NCBI RefSeq assembly: GCF_041504345.1
Contig: NZ_CP167894.1
Coordinates: 2,914,001-2,978,000, forward strand
Length of the DNA: 64,000 bases
DNA from: Vibrio sp. BS-M-Sm-2
GTDB taxonomy: Bacteria; Pseudomonadota; Gammaproteobacteria; Enterobacterales; Vibrionaceae
Reading direction: 5' to 3'
In this document: piece after piece, positions 10,511 through 21,471 of the stretch
Position numbering within the stretch: the stretch's first letter is position 1
Layout of the letters: each line of letters opens with the position of its first letter
The notes under the pieces: model-generated
What the model saw: only the letters and a program-made list of their open reading frames with translations
Databases searched by the model: none
Told to the model about the DNA's origin: nothing
Program-made: the position numbers and the translations under genes

Positions 10511-10728
10511 TCTGTCTCCGCAGTGAGATCACGTCGCTTTAACAAGCCGTAGTACCATTAATCTCAATAATATGAACTGCTTAGTATCCTACGATAATTC
10601 CCAAGCTCAAACTATACCAAGAATTGTTAATCGATATATATTCTCATTAAGTGTAGTTAGATTAAGAACTTTTGAACGATTAATACATCCTGCACTATGA
10701 TCGGTGTTACAAAAATGTAAACAGCTGT

Positions 10729-12799
<2,071 letters not shown>

Positions 12800-12867
12800 A
12801 ATCATCTATCAAACTGTAATCTTATCGGTAGATATTGTTACTTAGTTTGCTGAGCTAGATTTTGAAC

Positions 12868-12899
12868 AAGGCTCCTAAGTCATAGATTTAGGAGCCTTT
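12868..12899 (+). terminator. fadH terminator
   Basis: An 11-bp perfect stem AAGGCTCCTAA/TTAGGAGCCTT with a 9-base loop, followed by a short T stretch. Confidence 0.78.
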
Positions 12900-13006
12900 A
12901 TTGCTTCTAATCTAGGCCAAATGGCTAGTCGTTGAGATTTATTATCGTTTGTATTCTGTGCTAAAGTTCAAGTATACAAATAATAAAGAAATAGTAAGGA
13001 CTTCAA

Positions 13007-13555
13007 ATGGATGCTTTGGATCTATTGCTCAACAGGCGCTCAATCGCAAAACTCTCTGATCCGGCACCTGAAGGTGTAGCGTTAGAAAATATCATCAAAG
13101 CGGGCTTACGAGCTCCAGATCACGGCGCATTAACACCTTGGCGCTTTGTTATCGCGCAGGGTTCAGGTCTACAAAAGCTTTCAGACATATTGGTGCGTGC
13201 CGCTGAAGCGGATGCAAGCGAAGAGGCGGTTATCGAGAAAGTAAAAAAAGCGCCGTTCCGAGCTCCAATGGTGATTACCGTTATTGCAAAAGTTACCGAG
13301 CACGAAAAAGTGCCCGCGTTCGAACAACACCTTTCTGCGGGTTGCGCTGCACAAGCCATGCAAATGGCTGCTGTCGCGCAAGGCTTCCAAGGCTTTTGGC
13401 GCTCAGGTAAATGGATGTTCCACCCAGAAGTACACCAAGCATTTGGCCTAGAAGGCGACGACGAAATTGTTGGTTTCCTATACCTTGGCACTCCAGGCTG
13501 TACACCAATGAAAGTGCCAGAGCGCGACTTCGCTAAGTTTGTTGAGTTCTTGTAA
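13007..13555 (+). CDS. Nitroreductase-family FMN oxidoreductase (YdjA type)
   Basis: 182 aa, as in the compact YdjA subgroup of nitroreductases (E. coli YdjA about 183). It begins with the RRSIAKLSDPAP phosphate-binding block and has LRAPDHGALTPWRFV, the family's FMN-contact region, near residue 34. It is a cytoplasmic homodimer in relatives, with an unclear natural substrate. It is transcribed in the same direction as topB, with a hairpin (13618-13647) between them, so separate units are likely. Confidence 0.85.
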   Translation: MDALDLLLNRRSIAKLSDPAPEGVALENIIKAGLRAPDHGALTPWRFVIAQGSGLQKLSDILVRAAEADASEEAVIEKVKKAPFRAPMVITVIAKVTEHEKVPAFEQHLSAGCAAQAMQMAAVAQGFQGFWRSGKWMFHPEVHQAFGLEGDDEIVGFLYLGTPGCTPMKVPERDFAKFVEFL

Positions 13556-13617
13556 AGAGCGTTGAAGCTTGAATAGTGGAATGCTAACTGTATAAACAAC
13601 CAGTTTTTCTTGATTTA

Positions 13618-13647
13618 TTAGGGTCACATTAGATAATGTGGCCCTAA
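13618..13647 (+). terminator. Probable terminator after the nitroreductase gene
   Basis: A 13-bp stem TTAGGGTCACATT/AATGTGGCCCTAA with one wobble and a 4-base loop. The T run is weak (TTGTTTG). It ends 23 bases before topB, so it could also shape the topB leader. Confidence 0.6.
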
Positions 13648-13670
13648 TTGTTTGTAGCATCTGGAAAAAC

Positions 13671-15647
13671 ATGTCTCGCCTTATTATTGCTGAAAAACCA
13701 AGCCTCGGCCGCGCGATCGCTGCTGCACTGCCTAATCCACAGAAGAAAGACCAAGGGTTTATCAAATGTGGTAATGGGGATGTAGTGACTTGGTGTATTG
13801 GACACTTATTGGAACAGGTTGAGCCAGACGCTTATGACGACCGTTATAAGAAGTGGAACTTGGCCGATCTTCCCATCGTGCCAGAGCAATGGCAGCTAAG
13901 ACCACGCAAGACTTCAAGCAAACAGCTCACGGTGATCCGAAAGCTATTGAAGGACGCTACTCAAATTGTTCACGCCGGAGACCCAGATAGAGAAGGGCAG
14001 CTTTTGGTTGATGAAGTGATTGATTACTGCAAAGTTTCTAAAGCCAAGAAAGAGTCGATGGAAAGGCTGCTTATCAGCGACTTAAACTTACCTGCTGTAA
14101 AACGTGCACTCTCTCAAATGCGTAGCAATCGCGATTTTATCCCTCTTTCTGTTTCAGCATTGGCACGCTCTAGAGCCGATTGGCTGTATGGCATGAACAT
14201 GACTCGCGCTTATACCTTGCTTGGTCAAAAGGCGGGCTACCAAGGCGTCTTGTCGGTAGGGCGAGTGCAGACTCCAGTACTTGGTTTGGTTGTAAGACGT
14301 GATGAAGAAATTGAGAATTTTATTCCTAAAGATTACTTCACTCTGCACGCTTTGATCCCTTATCAAAATAACGGGCAAAGCTTTGATATTCGCGCGCGTT
14401 GGAAACCAAGCGAAGCATGTAAACCATGGCAAGATGAAGAAGGTCGAGTGCTTAATCGCAAGTTGGTTGAGAACGTGGCTAACCGAATTGCGAGTCAACC
14501 CGCGGTGGTAACGGAATCAGAGCAAAAGCAAAGTAAACAAGCTGCGCCACTGCCTTACTCGTTGTCAGCACTGCAGATTGATGCGTCTAAGCGTTTTGGC
14601 ATGAGTGCTCAGCAGGTGTTGGACACGTGCCAGTCATTATATGAGAAGCACAAGCTCATCACTTACCCTCGTTCTGATAGCCGATACCTGCCTAAAGATC
14701 ACTACTCGCAACGAGAGTCAGTCGTCGATGCTATCGCTAATAATGCGAAAGAACTACAAAGTGGTGCGCAAGGCGCAGATCTTTCACTGAAATCAAAAGC
14801 GTGGAACGACAGTAAGGTCGATGCTCACCACGCAATAATCCCAACACCGAAGAAATCATCGGTGAATGGTTTGTCTGCCAATGAGATGAAAATCTATCAG
14901 CAAATCGCTCGCCAATATCTGATGCAGTTCTACCCACCGGCTGTGTTTGCGGATGCTAAGTTAGTGTTTGATATCGCTGGTGGTGTGTTCATTGCGAAAG
15001 GACGTCAGCTTATCAACCCAGGTTGGAAAGTGTTGATGGGGAAAACGGACACCGAAGAGAAAGGTGATGGCACGGATACGGTTCCTCCATTGGATAAAGG
15101 TACGGTGTTGACGTGTCGTGAAGGCGTGATTGGTGATAAGAAAACCGAGCCACCAAAATATTTTACTGAAGCGACCTTGCTACAAGCGATGACAGGTATC
15201 GCGCGTTTTGTTGCGAACAAAGACCTCAAAGCCATTTTGAAAGAGACTGATGGCCTTGGCACTGAAGCGACTCGTGCGGGTATTTTAGATACGCTATTCA
15301 AAAGGCAGCTGCTAACGCGCCAAGGTAAGAGTATTCATAGTAGCCCTGCGGGGAGAGGCTTGATCCATGCTTTGCCTGAGGATTCTACTTTTCCTGACAT
15401 GACAGCGCATTGGGAACACCAGTTACAAGGTATGGCCGAGCGTAACCAAGCGTACCAACCTTTCATGCAAGCGCTAGAAAGCAAGATTGATGGTTTGATG
15501 GGCAAGGTAAAAACGGGCGAAGTTCCTGAATCTCTGCGTCATCTTCCTAAAGTTGAGAGACCCGCTTTTAAACGTCGTAAAGGCGGTGGTGCGAAGAAAG
15601 CTTATGCCAAGAAAGGTACCTATGCTAAGAAAGGCACTAAAAGCTAG
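13671..15647 (+). CDS. topB: DNA topoisomerase III
   Basis: 658 aa (E. coli about 653). Type IA topoisomerase that decatenates DNA. The N-terminal toprim domain has [13 protein letters not shown] and the acidic [10 protein letters not shown] block; the active-site tyrosine is Y332 in [13 protein letters not shown]. The basic C-terminal tail carries repeated AYAKKGT-type units. The frame opens at 13638, but [10 protein letters not shown] is the family start, with GGA 6 bases before it. It is convergent with the DUF3080 gene. Confidence 0.94.
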   Translation: MSRLIIAEKPSLGRAIAAALPNPQKKDQGFIKCGNGDVVTWCIGHLLEQVEPDAYDDRYKKWNLADLPIVPEQWQLRPRKTSSKQLTVIRKLLKDATQIVHAGDPDREGQLLVDEVIDYCKVSKAKKESMERLLISDLNLPAVKRALSQMRSNRDFIPLSVSALARSRADWLYGMNMTRAYTLLGQKAGYQGVLSVGRVQTPVLGLVVRRDEEIENFIPKDYFTLHALIPYQNNGQSFDIRARWKPSEACKPWQDEEGRVLNRKLVENVANRIASQPAVVTESEQKQSKQAAPLPYSLSALQIDASKRFGMSAQQVLDTCQSLYEKHKLITYPRSDSRYLPKDHYSQRESVVDAIANNAKELQSGAQGADLSLKSKAWNDSKVDAHHAIIPTPKKSSVNGLSANEMKIYQQIARQYLMQFYPPAVFADAKLVFDIAGGVFIAKGRQLINPGWKVLMGKTDTEEKGDGTDTVPPLDKGTVLTCREGVIGDKKTEPPKYFTEATLLQAMTGIARFVANKDLKAILKETDGLGTEATRAGILDTLFKRQLLTRQGKSIHSSPAGRGLIHALPEDSTFPDMTAHWEHQLQGMAERNQAYQPFMQALESKIDGLMGKVKTGEVPESLRHLPKVERPAFKRRKGGGAKKAYAKKGTYAKKGTKS

Positions 15648-15686
15648 GAACTGAGAGCAAACAGCTGTTTATTGGCGATACTGGAA

Positions 15687-16688
15687 TTAACGACCGACTT
15701 TGCGTCCGCAGCGCTTAAACAGCTGTTGCCAATAATCAACATGGCGGCGAGTGGATGATCGAAAGGCTTGATGCGCATCTTTGATGGGAAAGTAATAACT
15801 GTGCAGGTCAGGTTGCGCGTCAAACATCCCTAGTTGCGGGGCTAACTGCTGGTAAAAGCCATCCAGCTGCGCCATGTAAGGCTGAACCTTACCTATGTAT
15901 TGCTGCTCGAATACATTGTTGAGATAACGAAACTTAGTGGTGTCTCGCTGCTTCCCGCAGATGATGTTGGCATCAAAAGTAGTGAGTTGCTTGGTGATGG
16001 TATCAAGCTCAGCTGAGGTACGGGCGAGCGAGTAGTATAAATCCCCGAGCGTAGAGCTCTTCTCTAATACTTCTTGAACCTCAGTAGTCTTGCCTGAAAC
16101 GAGCGGAACGTTTAACGCTTGATTGATATGTTCTAAGGCATCACTGGTTTGTCGTACCTGATCGCCGATATCAGCACGTAACCACTGACTACCACGCATT
16201 TGCGACTGCATTGCTTCACTGGCATAGATTAGATTCCATTGGTGCAGTGGAAATTGTGCGAGTTTCTGTTGCTCGATTTCTCTGAGTAATTCTACGATCT
16301 CTGGATCTAATTCGTTATTAGATAAACACTTACCAACACCTTCCAGTAGAGCGACTTGATAATCGTAATTCCGGAACTCGTCGGCGACTTTTCCAAGTAC
16401 GGAATTTCTTTCTGCAATCAGATTGAATAACCCACATTGTCGAAGTTGATAACTGTCGATGAGACCGATAGAAAGTGAGGGCACGTCAAGCAACAGCTCT
16501 CGCTTTCTCGGTAGGTTTTCAAACTCCCAGTCATCATTGAGTTCTTTTGCATCTTGTACTCTGGCGACCTTAGTTTGATAGTCGTCGAACAAGTCGCCGG
16601 GGCCATCACTGAAACAGCCAGCTAGCATCACTGTCAGACAAAACAGCGTTGAGTGCTTAACTAGGTTTGAGAGAGGCCCTGCATTCAT
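15687..16688 (-). CDS. DUF3080-family lipoprotein
   Basis: 333-aa predicted lipoprotein with a hydrophobic signal and lipobox L-A-G-C ending at Cys25. The rest is mainly helical with no recognised catalytic motif; I assign it to the Vibrio/Shewanella DUF3080 type, function unknown. It starts only 7 bases after the SDR gene stop, so it is very probably co-transcribed and perhaps translationally coupled with it. It would then share the Fur-like box at 17562. There are two more cysteines near residues 85 and 114. Confidence 0.72.
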   Translation of the reverse strand: MNAGPLSNLVKHSTLFCLTVMLAGCFSDGPGDLFDDYQTKVARVQDAKELNDDWEFENLPRKRELLLDVPSLSIGLIDSYQLRQCGLFNLIAERNSVLGKVADEFRNYDYQVALLEGVGKCLSNNELDPEIVELLREIEQQKLAQFPLHQWNLIYASEAMQSQMRGSQWLRADIGDQVRQTSDALEHINQALNVPLVSGKTTEVQEVLEKSSTLGDLYYSLARTSAELDTITKQLTTFDANIICGKQRDTTKFRYLNNVFEQQYIGKVQPYMAQLDGFYQQLAPQLGMFDAQPDLHSYYFPIKDAHQAFRSSTRRHVDYWQQLFKRCGRKVGR

Positions 16689-16695
16689 CTGTGGA

Positions 16696-17382
16696 TCACC
16701 AGTCTATTTCGCTGCCATCGAAATTGAAGAAGTGACCACTCACTTCGGTATTCGCTGACTCGATGACTTTAATAAGGCCGGATGCTGAAGTGTCGGTGTC
16801 GATCAGAGCATTCGGCCCGCCCATTTCAGTCTGTACCCAACCTGGATGCAGTGCTAACACCGTAAAGCCATTCTCGGTTAAGTCGTTGCTTAGGCTCTTC
16901 ACCACGGAGTTTAGAGCGGCTTTAGAGGAGCGATAGATATAACCGCCGCCTGAGGTGTTCTCAGTCATACTGCCGACTCTAGAGGATAAACAAGCGACCT
17001 TTTTGATATCGCTGTCTTCTAATAAAGGCAATAGCGTTTCGACAAGTTTCAGCGGAGCAATAGTGTTGACTTCAAAAACACGACGCCACTCTTCGACATC
17101 GGTATTACCCAGCCCATAACCTTTAGGACCATAGTAGCCAGCGTTGTTGAGCAAGATATCAATCGGTTCCATTTGCGAGGGGAGTTGGCCTACTGCTTGG
17201 TAATCGGTTATCTCTAATTGAATGCAGGTTAGGTTGCTGTTGTGCTTTGCGAGTGAGAGCAGTTCTTTTGCTGAATTGGCTTCACGATAAGTCGCGTACA
17301 CCTTGTGGTTACCTTTCAAGTACTGCTGAGTCAGGCTTAAGCCAATGCCGCGGTTCGCTCCAGTAATAAAAATTACGCTCAT
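16696..17382 (-). CDS. SDR-family oxidoreductase
   Basis: 228-aa classical short-chain dehydrogenase/reductase. The NAD(P) motif TGANRGIGLS is at residues 7-16, NNAGYYG near 88, and the active-site Tyr/Lys in YRSSKAA near residue 150, so it should be catalytic. It resembles the C-factor/sniffer-like group, but the substrate is unknown. It has a good AAGGAA site. It is the second gene of an operon: 41-aa membrane ORF, SDR, DUF3080 lipoprotein. The promoter region carries a Fur-like box, so iron-limited expression is inferred. Confidence 0.82.
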   Translation of the reverse strand: MSVIFITGANRGIGLSLTQQYLKGNHKVYATYREANSAKELLSLAKHNSNLTCIQLEITDYQAVGQLPSQMEPIDILLNNAGYYGPKGYGLGNTDVEEWRRVFEVNTIAPLKLVETLLPLLEDSDIKKVACLSSRVGSMTENTSGGGYIYRSSKAALNSVVKSLSNDLTENGFTVLALHPGWVQTEMGGPNALIDTDTSASGLIKVIESANTEVSGHFFNFDGSEIDW

Positions 17383-17407
17383 GGTGATTCCTTTTCAGTT
17401 CAATTAG

Positions 17408-17533
17408 TTAAGTTTGATGGCTTAACACGAGAAAATCAACGCTCCACCAACTGGCCATTAACATTCCTACAAAAATCATTACTGCTGTTACTGAGCCGCA
17501 GATCACCCCAAAGATGAGTATTAGGTTTCTCAT
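17408..17533 (-). CDS. 41-aa putative membrane microprotein
   Basis: Short ORF with ATG at 17531-17533 and TAA at 17408-17410. The peptide starts MRNLILIFGVICGSVTAVMI and continues with a WW pair and a polar tail ending SHQT. Residues 3-27 form one hydrophobic, glycine-containing membrane helix. AAGAGA lies 7 bases before the start, and it ends 25 bases before the SDR gene, fitting an operon leader gene. A Fur-like box lies just upstream. I do not recognise the family; a single-helix membrane microprotein is the simplest reading. Coding status rests on position, ribosome site and membrane-like composition only. Confidence 0.5.
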   Translation of the reverse strand: MRNLILIFGVICGSVTAVMIFVGMLMASWWSVDFLVLSHQT

Positions 17534-17561
17534 TGCTGTCTCTTTTTGAAATTTAATATAA

Positions 17562-17576
17562 TGATAACCATTATCA
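17562..17576. promoter_or_regulatory. Fur-like box between divergent genes
   Basis: TGATAACCATTATCA has one mismatch to the 7-1-7 Fur core. It lies between the minus-strand microprotein/SDR/DUF3080 operon and the plus-strand deacetylase-like gene, so it could control either or both. Confidence 0.65.
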
Positions 17577-17643
17577 TTAATTAAGGTTGTCGCCTAGGCT
17601 GAGACTGTTATGATTTTGAGAAAGATACGCAATTAACCTGATT

Positions 17644-18564
17644 ATGATTCCTTTAATTTACCACCCAATCTATTCGCAGTTACCTTTACCAGAAGGTCAC
17701 CGTTACCCAATCAACAAATATCAGTTGTTATATAGTGCTGTTGAGAAACGAATGGATAGCGAACCTCGATGGAAGAGCAAGTTTGAAGTGTTTCAACCAA
17801 CGCCGGTTTCGGTTGAGCAAGTAAAACAGGTACACGATAGTGACTATGTCGATTTACTTGTGTCTGGTAATTTGCCAGCGGCCAAAATGAGACGCATCGG
17901 GTTCCCGTGGAGTGAGCAACTGATCGAAAGGACACTCTACTCAAGTGGAGGAACTTGTTTAGCGGCTGAAATGGCCATAGAGAGTGGTTTAGCGATTCAT
18001 TTGAGTGGTGGTTATCATCACGCACACCATGATTTTGGTAGCGGATTTTGTTTGTTGAACGATCTGGTTTTAGCGGCAAAACATGCGCTGACCTTTGAAC
18101 ATATCGATAAAGTGCTTATCGTCGACAGCGATGTTCATCATGGTGATGGCACTGCGACTCTTTGCCAAGAGAATGACGACATCATTACTTTGTCGTTCCA
18201 CTGCGATAAAAACTTCCCTGCACGAAAACCGCTATCTGATTTAGATGTGCTGTTAAGTCGTGAAACAGAAGATAAAGAGTTTCTGCGTTGTTTTGAGCAA
18301 GTCACCAAGCTGGCGATTGCTCACCATCAACCTGATCTCATTATTTATGATGCGGGTATCGATATCCATCAAGACGATGAACTAGGCTATTTGAATGTGT
18401 CTACACAAGGGATATTTGAACGCGACTGCTTGATGATCGACTTAGCGAAATCAGAATCTATTCCGATGGCGTGTGTTGTTGGTGGTGGCTATCGAACACA
18501 GCATGAAGATCTGGTTTCTATTCACATGCAATTATTGAAAGCGGCACTAGTAGTGAATGTTTGA
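17644..18564 (+). CDS. Histone-deacetylase-family zinc hydrolase
   Basis: 306-aa arginase/deacetylase-fold enzyme (HDAC/AcuC/APAH superfamily). The catalytic His pair and zinc ligands are visible in GGYHHAHHDFGSGFC (near residue 122) and DSDVHHGDGT (near residue 161), with YDAGIDIHQDD near residue 236 supplying the third acidic ligand. Its natural substrate could be an acetylated protein, a polyamine or a small molecule. It stands alone, divergent from the Fur-box operon, and ends near the hairpin that also closes the tRNA-Ser unit. Confidence 0.87.
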   Translation: MIPLIYHPIYSQLPLPEGHRYPINKYQLLYSAVEKRMDSEPRWKSKFEVFQPTPVSVEQVKQVHDSDYVDLLVSGNLPAAKMRRIGFPWSEQLIERTLYSSGGTCLAAEMAIESGLAIHLSGGYHHAHHDFGSGFCLLNDLVLAAKHALTFEHIDKVLIVDSDVHHGDGTATLCQENDDIITLSFHCDKNFPARKPLSDLDVLLSRETEDKEFLRCFEQVTKLAIAHHQPDLIIYDAGIDIHQDDELGYLNVSTQGIFERDCLMIDLAKSESIPMACVVGGGYRTQHEDLVSIHMQLLKAALVVNV

Positions 18565-18592
18565 CGTGACAAACTCGGGTTTTCTCCAGATA

Positions 18593-18624
18593 CAAAAAAG
18601 CCGCTGATTTCTCAGCGGCTTTCT
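18593..18624. terminator. Terminator of tRNA-Ser copy 1
   Basis: AAGCCGCTGA/TCAGCGGCTT stem with a short loop. The minus strand runs into TTTTTTG, so it ends the tRNA transcript; it may also stop the deacetylase-like gene. Confidence 0.85.
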
Positions 18625-18630
18625 TTAATG

Positions 18631-18721
18631 TGGTGGAGGGATAGGGATTTGAACCCTAGAACCGCTATTAACGGTTGCCGGTTTTCAAGACCGGTGCTTT
18701 CGACCACTCAGCCATCCCTCC
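18631..18721 (-). tRNA. tRNA-Ser(UGA), copy 1
   Basis: 91 nt including encoded CCA. The acceptor stem is GGAGGGA/TCCCTCC, the long variable arm (AACCGTTAATAGCGGTT) is typical of serine tRNA, and the anticodon loop CTTGAAA gives anticodon TGA. It has its own promoter and terminator. Confidence 0.97.
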
Positions 18722-18731
18722 GATGCCGCGT

Positions 18732-18760
18732 ATAATATAAGGGAGGCCCTCGCTTGTAAA
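18732..18760 (-). promoter_or_regulatory. Promoter of tRNA-Ser copy 1
   Basis: On the minus strand TTTACA (18760-18755), a 17-base spacer, then TATTAT (18737-18732), about 11 bases before the tRNA 5' end. Confidence 0.8.
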
Positions 18761-19054
18761 TACCCTTATTAACTGACTGCTTTTTTTATGAACGCTTTTC
18801 GATGTTTTTGTGTTGAGTGGCTATTTATTATGCTTTTTTGATGGTTTTCTTATTGGTGTTCGCTAAATCGGGCTAAAGCGAGCAGTGCGAACATCTTAGG
18901 CTAGCGACATAACGGTGTAATGGTTGAAATGCTGGTGTGGACTTGTGAGTGAGTGACAAAGAAAGTGGAAGTTTGATGGTAATGCTATTGGGCAAGTTCT
19001 TTTGGATGATTAAGTTTGGTGATGAAGTACAAAGAGAAGTGATAAACCCCAGAT
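18761..19054. other. Spacer between the two tRNA-Ser units
   Basis: About 290 bases of unique AT-rich sequence. No convincing gene; a 61-codon minus-strand frame here is low-complexity and lacks a ribosome site. Confidence 0.6.
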
Positions 19055-19087
19055 GCAAAAAAGCCGCTGATTTCTCAGCGGCTTTCT
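19055..19087. terminator. Terminator of tRNA-Ser copy 2
   Basis: The same hairpin sequence as at 18593-18624, repeated downstream of the second tRNA copy. Confidence 0.85.
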
Positions 19088-19093
19088 TTAATG

Positions 19094-19184
19094 TGGTGGA
19101 GGGATAGGGATTTGAACCCTAGAACCGCTATTAACGGTTGCCGGTTTTCAAGACCGGTGCTTTCGACCACTCAGCCATCCCTCC
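19094..19184 (-). tRNA. tRNA-Ser(UGA), copy 2
   Basis: By reading, identical to copy 1 over 91 nt, including CCA and anticodon TGA. The duplication includes the terminator and the six-base -10 and -35 elements. Confidence 0.97.
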
Positions 19185-19194
19185 AGTGGCGTGA

Positions 19195-19223
19195 ATAATA
19201 TAAGGGGCAGAGGACCTTGTAAA
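19195..19223 (-). promoter_or_regulatory. Promoter of tRNA-Ser copy 2
   Basis: TTTACA (19223-19218), a 17-base spacer and TATTAT (19200-19195) on the minus strand, the same elements as for copy 1. Confidence 0.8.
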
Positions 19224-19280
19224 CCCCTAATTTTCATAATTTTGTTCTGTTGCTTGTTTTCTAGTCATTAACGGCAATAA

Positions 19281-19308
19281 AAAAGGGAAGCCACTGGCTT
19301 CCCTTTTA
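19281..19308 (-). terminator. yejM terminator
   Basis: AAAAGGGAAGCC/GGCTTCCCTTTT, a perfect 12-bp stem with a 3-base loop, next to the yejM stop. Confidence 0.85.
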
Positions 19309-19322
19309 TTTTTGGTGATCAT

Positions 19323-21131
19323 TTAATCATTTTTTGTGTAGAAACGCTGTAGCTCAGTGAGGCCTTGCATCAACACCGGTAAGCGAGGGCTTACGTTTTT
19401 CAGGCGCTTGTAATTCTGATCGTACAGTTTGTAGTTACCAAATTTATCTAACACAGTAGTTTGCTTGTCAGTAATCAGAGCAAGTTCACGAGAGTCACCC
19501 GCGAGAATCCACTTTCTCTTACGCTCATTAAACAGGCTGCGACCACTACTGAAATCAGTCGGACTTGAAGATACACCCAATAGCTCTTGCATCAGAGTTA
19601 CTGATACGTCTAGATGACTAGAACGGTGAGTGTACTCAGAAGCAGACTTACCAGGCCAGCTGATAAACAGTGGTACTTGTAACTGATAACGACTGTAGTT
19701 GGAGTTTGCACCCCAGCTATTCGTTTTGGTTTCGTTAAACTCAGTACCGTGGTTAGAGGTAATGATTACAACCGTGTTGTCGGTTAGATCTAAGCGCTCT
19801 AGCTCCGCATAGATTGTTGCTAGCTGAGCATCGGCGGCTTGAGCTGATTTTTGATAGTCTGCAGTAAACCGTTCCGCTGTGGTTAACGTTGAGTTTGATT
19901 CAGAGCTTGAATCGTAGCTGGCGAAGTTATCCAGTGTGGTCAGTTCAATAAAGTTAAACCAAGGGCGCTTCGCTTGCGGTGATTGAATCCAGTTAGACCA
20001 AGCTTGTATTGCACTCTGGTCATCATACGTTGCCTGTTCTGGCATCACATCACGTCCTCGGAAGATGATATCCGAGTAAAGAGCATCGCTAAAGTTGTCG
20101 CCACTGAACGCAGCAAACTTGTACTTGTGATTATCTAAAACATCGAGTAATACCGCGCTAGAGCCTTGGGCTTCGATGCTGCTCGCGTAGCTGCTCGGAA
20201 GACCATAAAACAAACCGAAAATACCAAACATGTCGTTACTAGAACTGTAGTGGTTGGTGAAGTTGATCGACTGTTGTGCGAATGCATAGCTGCTAGGCAT
20301 TGATGTTTCGTTCAGTGCGTCAGAGCGAAGGTTGTTCACACTCACCATCAGGATGTTCAGATCATCACTACGACGGTTGTACTGAATTTCTTCTAGTGGG
20401 TAGCTAACGAGGTTTACATTGCCTTTGTTCGCTTCCAAACGTTCTAGATATTCTTCACGGTCTAATAGACCATGTTTTTCCATAAAGCTTTTCGCTGTCA
20501 TTGGATAAGACAGTGGGAAGTTCGCTTTCTGGCTAGTAATTGGGTTATAGAAATACGCATCAGCCCACATGTAGGTCAGGTGGCTGCTGATGAAACACAA
20601 GAAGAATACGGCAGTAATTGGACGGCCAATGTGTTTATGAGACAGTTTACGCTGCTTACGCCAAACCCATTCAGATAAGCCAAGCTGTAGCAAGAAGATG
20701 AGCGGCATAACAATGAAGAGGTGCTGCAAATCAGACGTGAATGCAGATTCCTCTCCACTGAATAAAACCTCCCACACAACAGGCGTCAGGTGGAGGTTTA
20801 TATTTTGATACGTTTGGGTATCAATCAGTAGGACAGTTAAACCTATGGTCGCAAAACAAACCGCAACCAAACGTAATAACTTCCTCGACGGAAGAATAAA
20901 AGTGAGCGGGAACAGCACTAATAGATAGAGCGCGAACACTAAAAAGCCAAAATGACCAACCCACGATGCAGCCAAATAGAATTGACCTAGCAAGGTTTCT
21001 GGCCAAGCAGATTGAGTAATATAACGAGTACCAATCAACATCGCAGCAATGATGTTGAAAAATGCAAACCAGTGACCCCAACCAACCAGTCGAGATACAC
21101 GATCGCTATATGAGTTTGCGCTGTCTACCAT
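19323..21131 (-). CDS. yejM: Inner-membrane metallohydrolase-like protein YejM (PbgA)
   Basis: 602 aa, DUF3413 plus sulfatase-like domain. About five transmembrane helices lie in residues 15-195, then a periplasmic domain with the sulfatase/alkaline-phosphatase fold (TSNHGTEFNETKTNSWG near residue 450). In E. coli the family member is an essential sensor of LPS that controls LpxC turnover through LapB. It is co-directional with yejL 28 bases upstream and lies opposite yejK, the arrangement known from enterobacteria. Confidence 0.88.
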   Translation of the reverse strand: MVDSANSYSDRVSRLVGWGHWFAFFNIIAAMLIGTRYITQSAWPETLLGQFYLAASWVGHFGFLVFALYLLVLFPLTFILPSRKLLRLVAVCFATIGLTVLLIDTQTYQNINLHLTPVVWEVLFSGEESAFTSDLQHLFIVMPLIFLLQLGLSEWVWRKQRKLSHKHIGRPITAVFFLCFISSHLTYMWADAYFYNPITSQKANFPLSYPMTAKSFMEKHGLLDREEYLERLEANKGNVNLVSYPLEEIQYNRRSDDLNILMVSVNNLRSDALNETSMPSSYAFAQQSINFTNHYSSSNDMFGIFGLFYGLPSSYASSIEAQGSSAVLLDVLDNHKYKFAAFSGDNFSDALYSDIIFRGRDVMPEQATYDDQSAIQAWSNWIQSPQAKRPWFNFIELTTLDNFASYDSSSESNSTLTTAERFTADYQKSAQAADAQLATIYAELERLDLTDNTVVIITSNHGTEFNETKTNSWGANSNYSRYQLQVPLFISWPGKSASEYTHRSSHLDVSVTLMQELLGVSSSPTDFSSGRSLFNERKRKWILAGDSRELALITDKQTTVLDKFGNYKLYDQNYKRLKNVSPRLPVLMQGLTELQRFYTKND

Positions 21132-21159
21132 TTATAATTCTTTTATCCGTCAATCAAAT

Positions 21160-21387
21160 TTAGTGAGACTTTTTATCTTCAAGAGAAGAAATTAAAGCCT
21201 CGGCAAATTTTTCAGCAATTCCTTTGCGTTGTGAAGCAGCAACATTCTGATTTAAGACATTGGTTGCGATATTTCCAGCGATCATCAGTGAAAGTTCTGG
21301 TGAAGCTTTGTGCTTAGATAGTACAGCACCTACTTCAGCTAGGATTTTTTCAACTTGATCATCTGTGTATTTAGATATAATCGGCAT
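21160..21387 (-). CDS. yejL: YejL-family (DUF1414) small protein
   Basis: 75-aa soluble helical protein of unknown function, with the family start [16 protein letters not shown]. It is the first gene of the yejL-yejM pair, 28 bases apart, and is divergent from yejK with about 84 bases between starts. Length and neighbourhood match E. coli yejL. Confidence 0.9.
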   Translation of the reverse strand: MPIISKYTDDQVEKILAEVGAVLSKHKASPELSLMIAGNIATNVLNQNVAASQRKGIAEKFAEALISSLEDKKSH

Positions 21388-21471
21388 AAGGACTCTAATA
21401 ATGATAGTAAAAGCGGCTTATGATAACCTACTATGCACGACAACTGAAACCTGAACGGTAATATTTTCACT

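Noticed and set aside
15660..15671. Palindrome AAACAGCTGTTT between topB and the DUF3080 gene
   Set aside because: Too short for a terminator and lacks a T run; left unassigned.
16418..16609. Minus-strand 63-codon frame inside the DUF3080 gene
   Set aside because: Shadow of the real gene in another frame.
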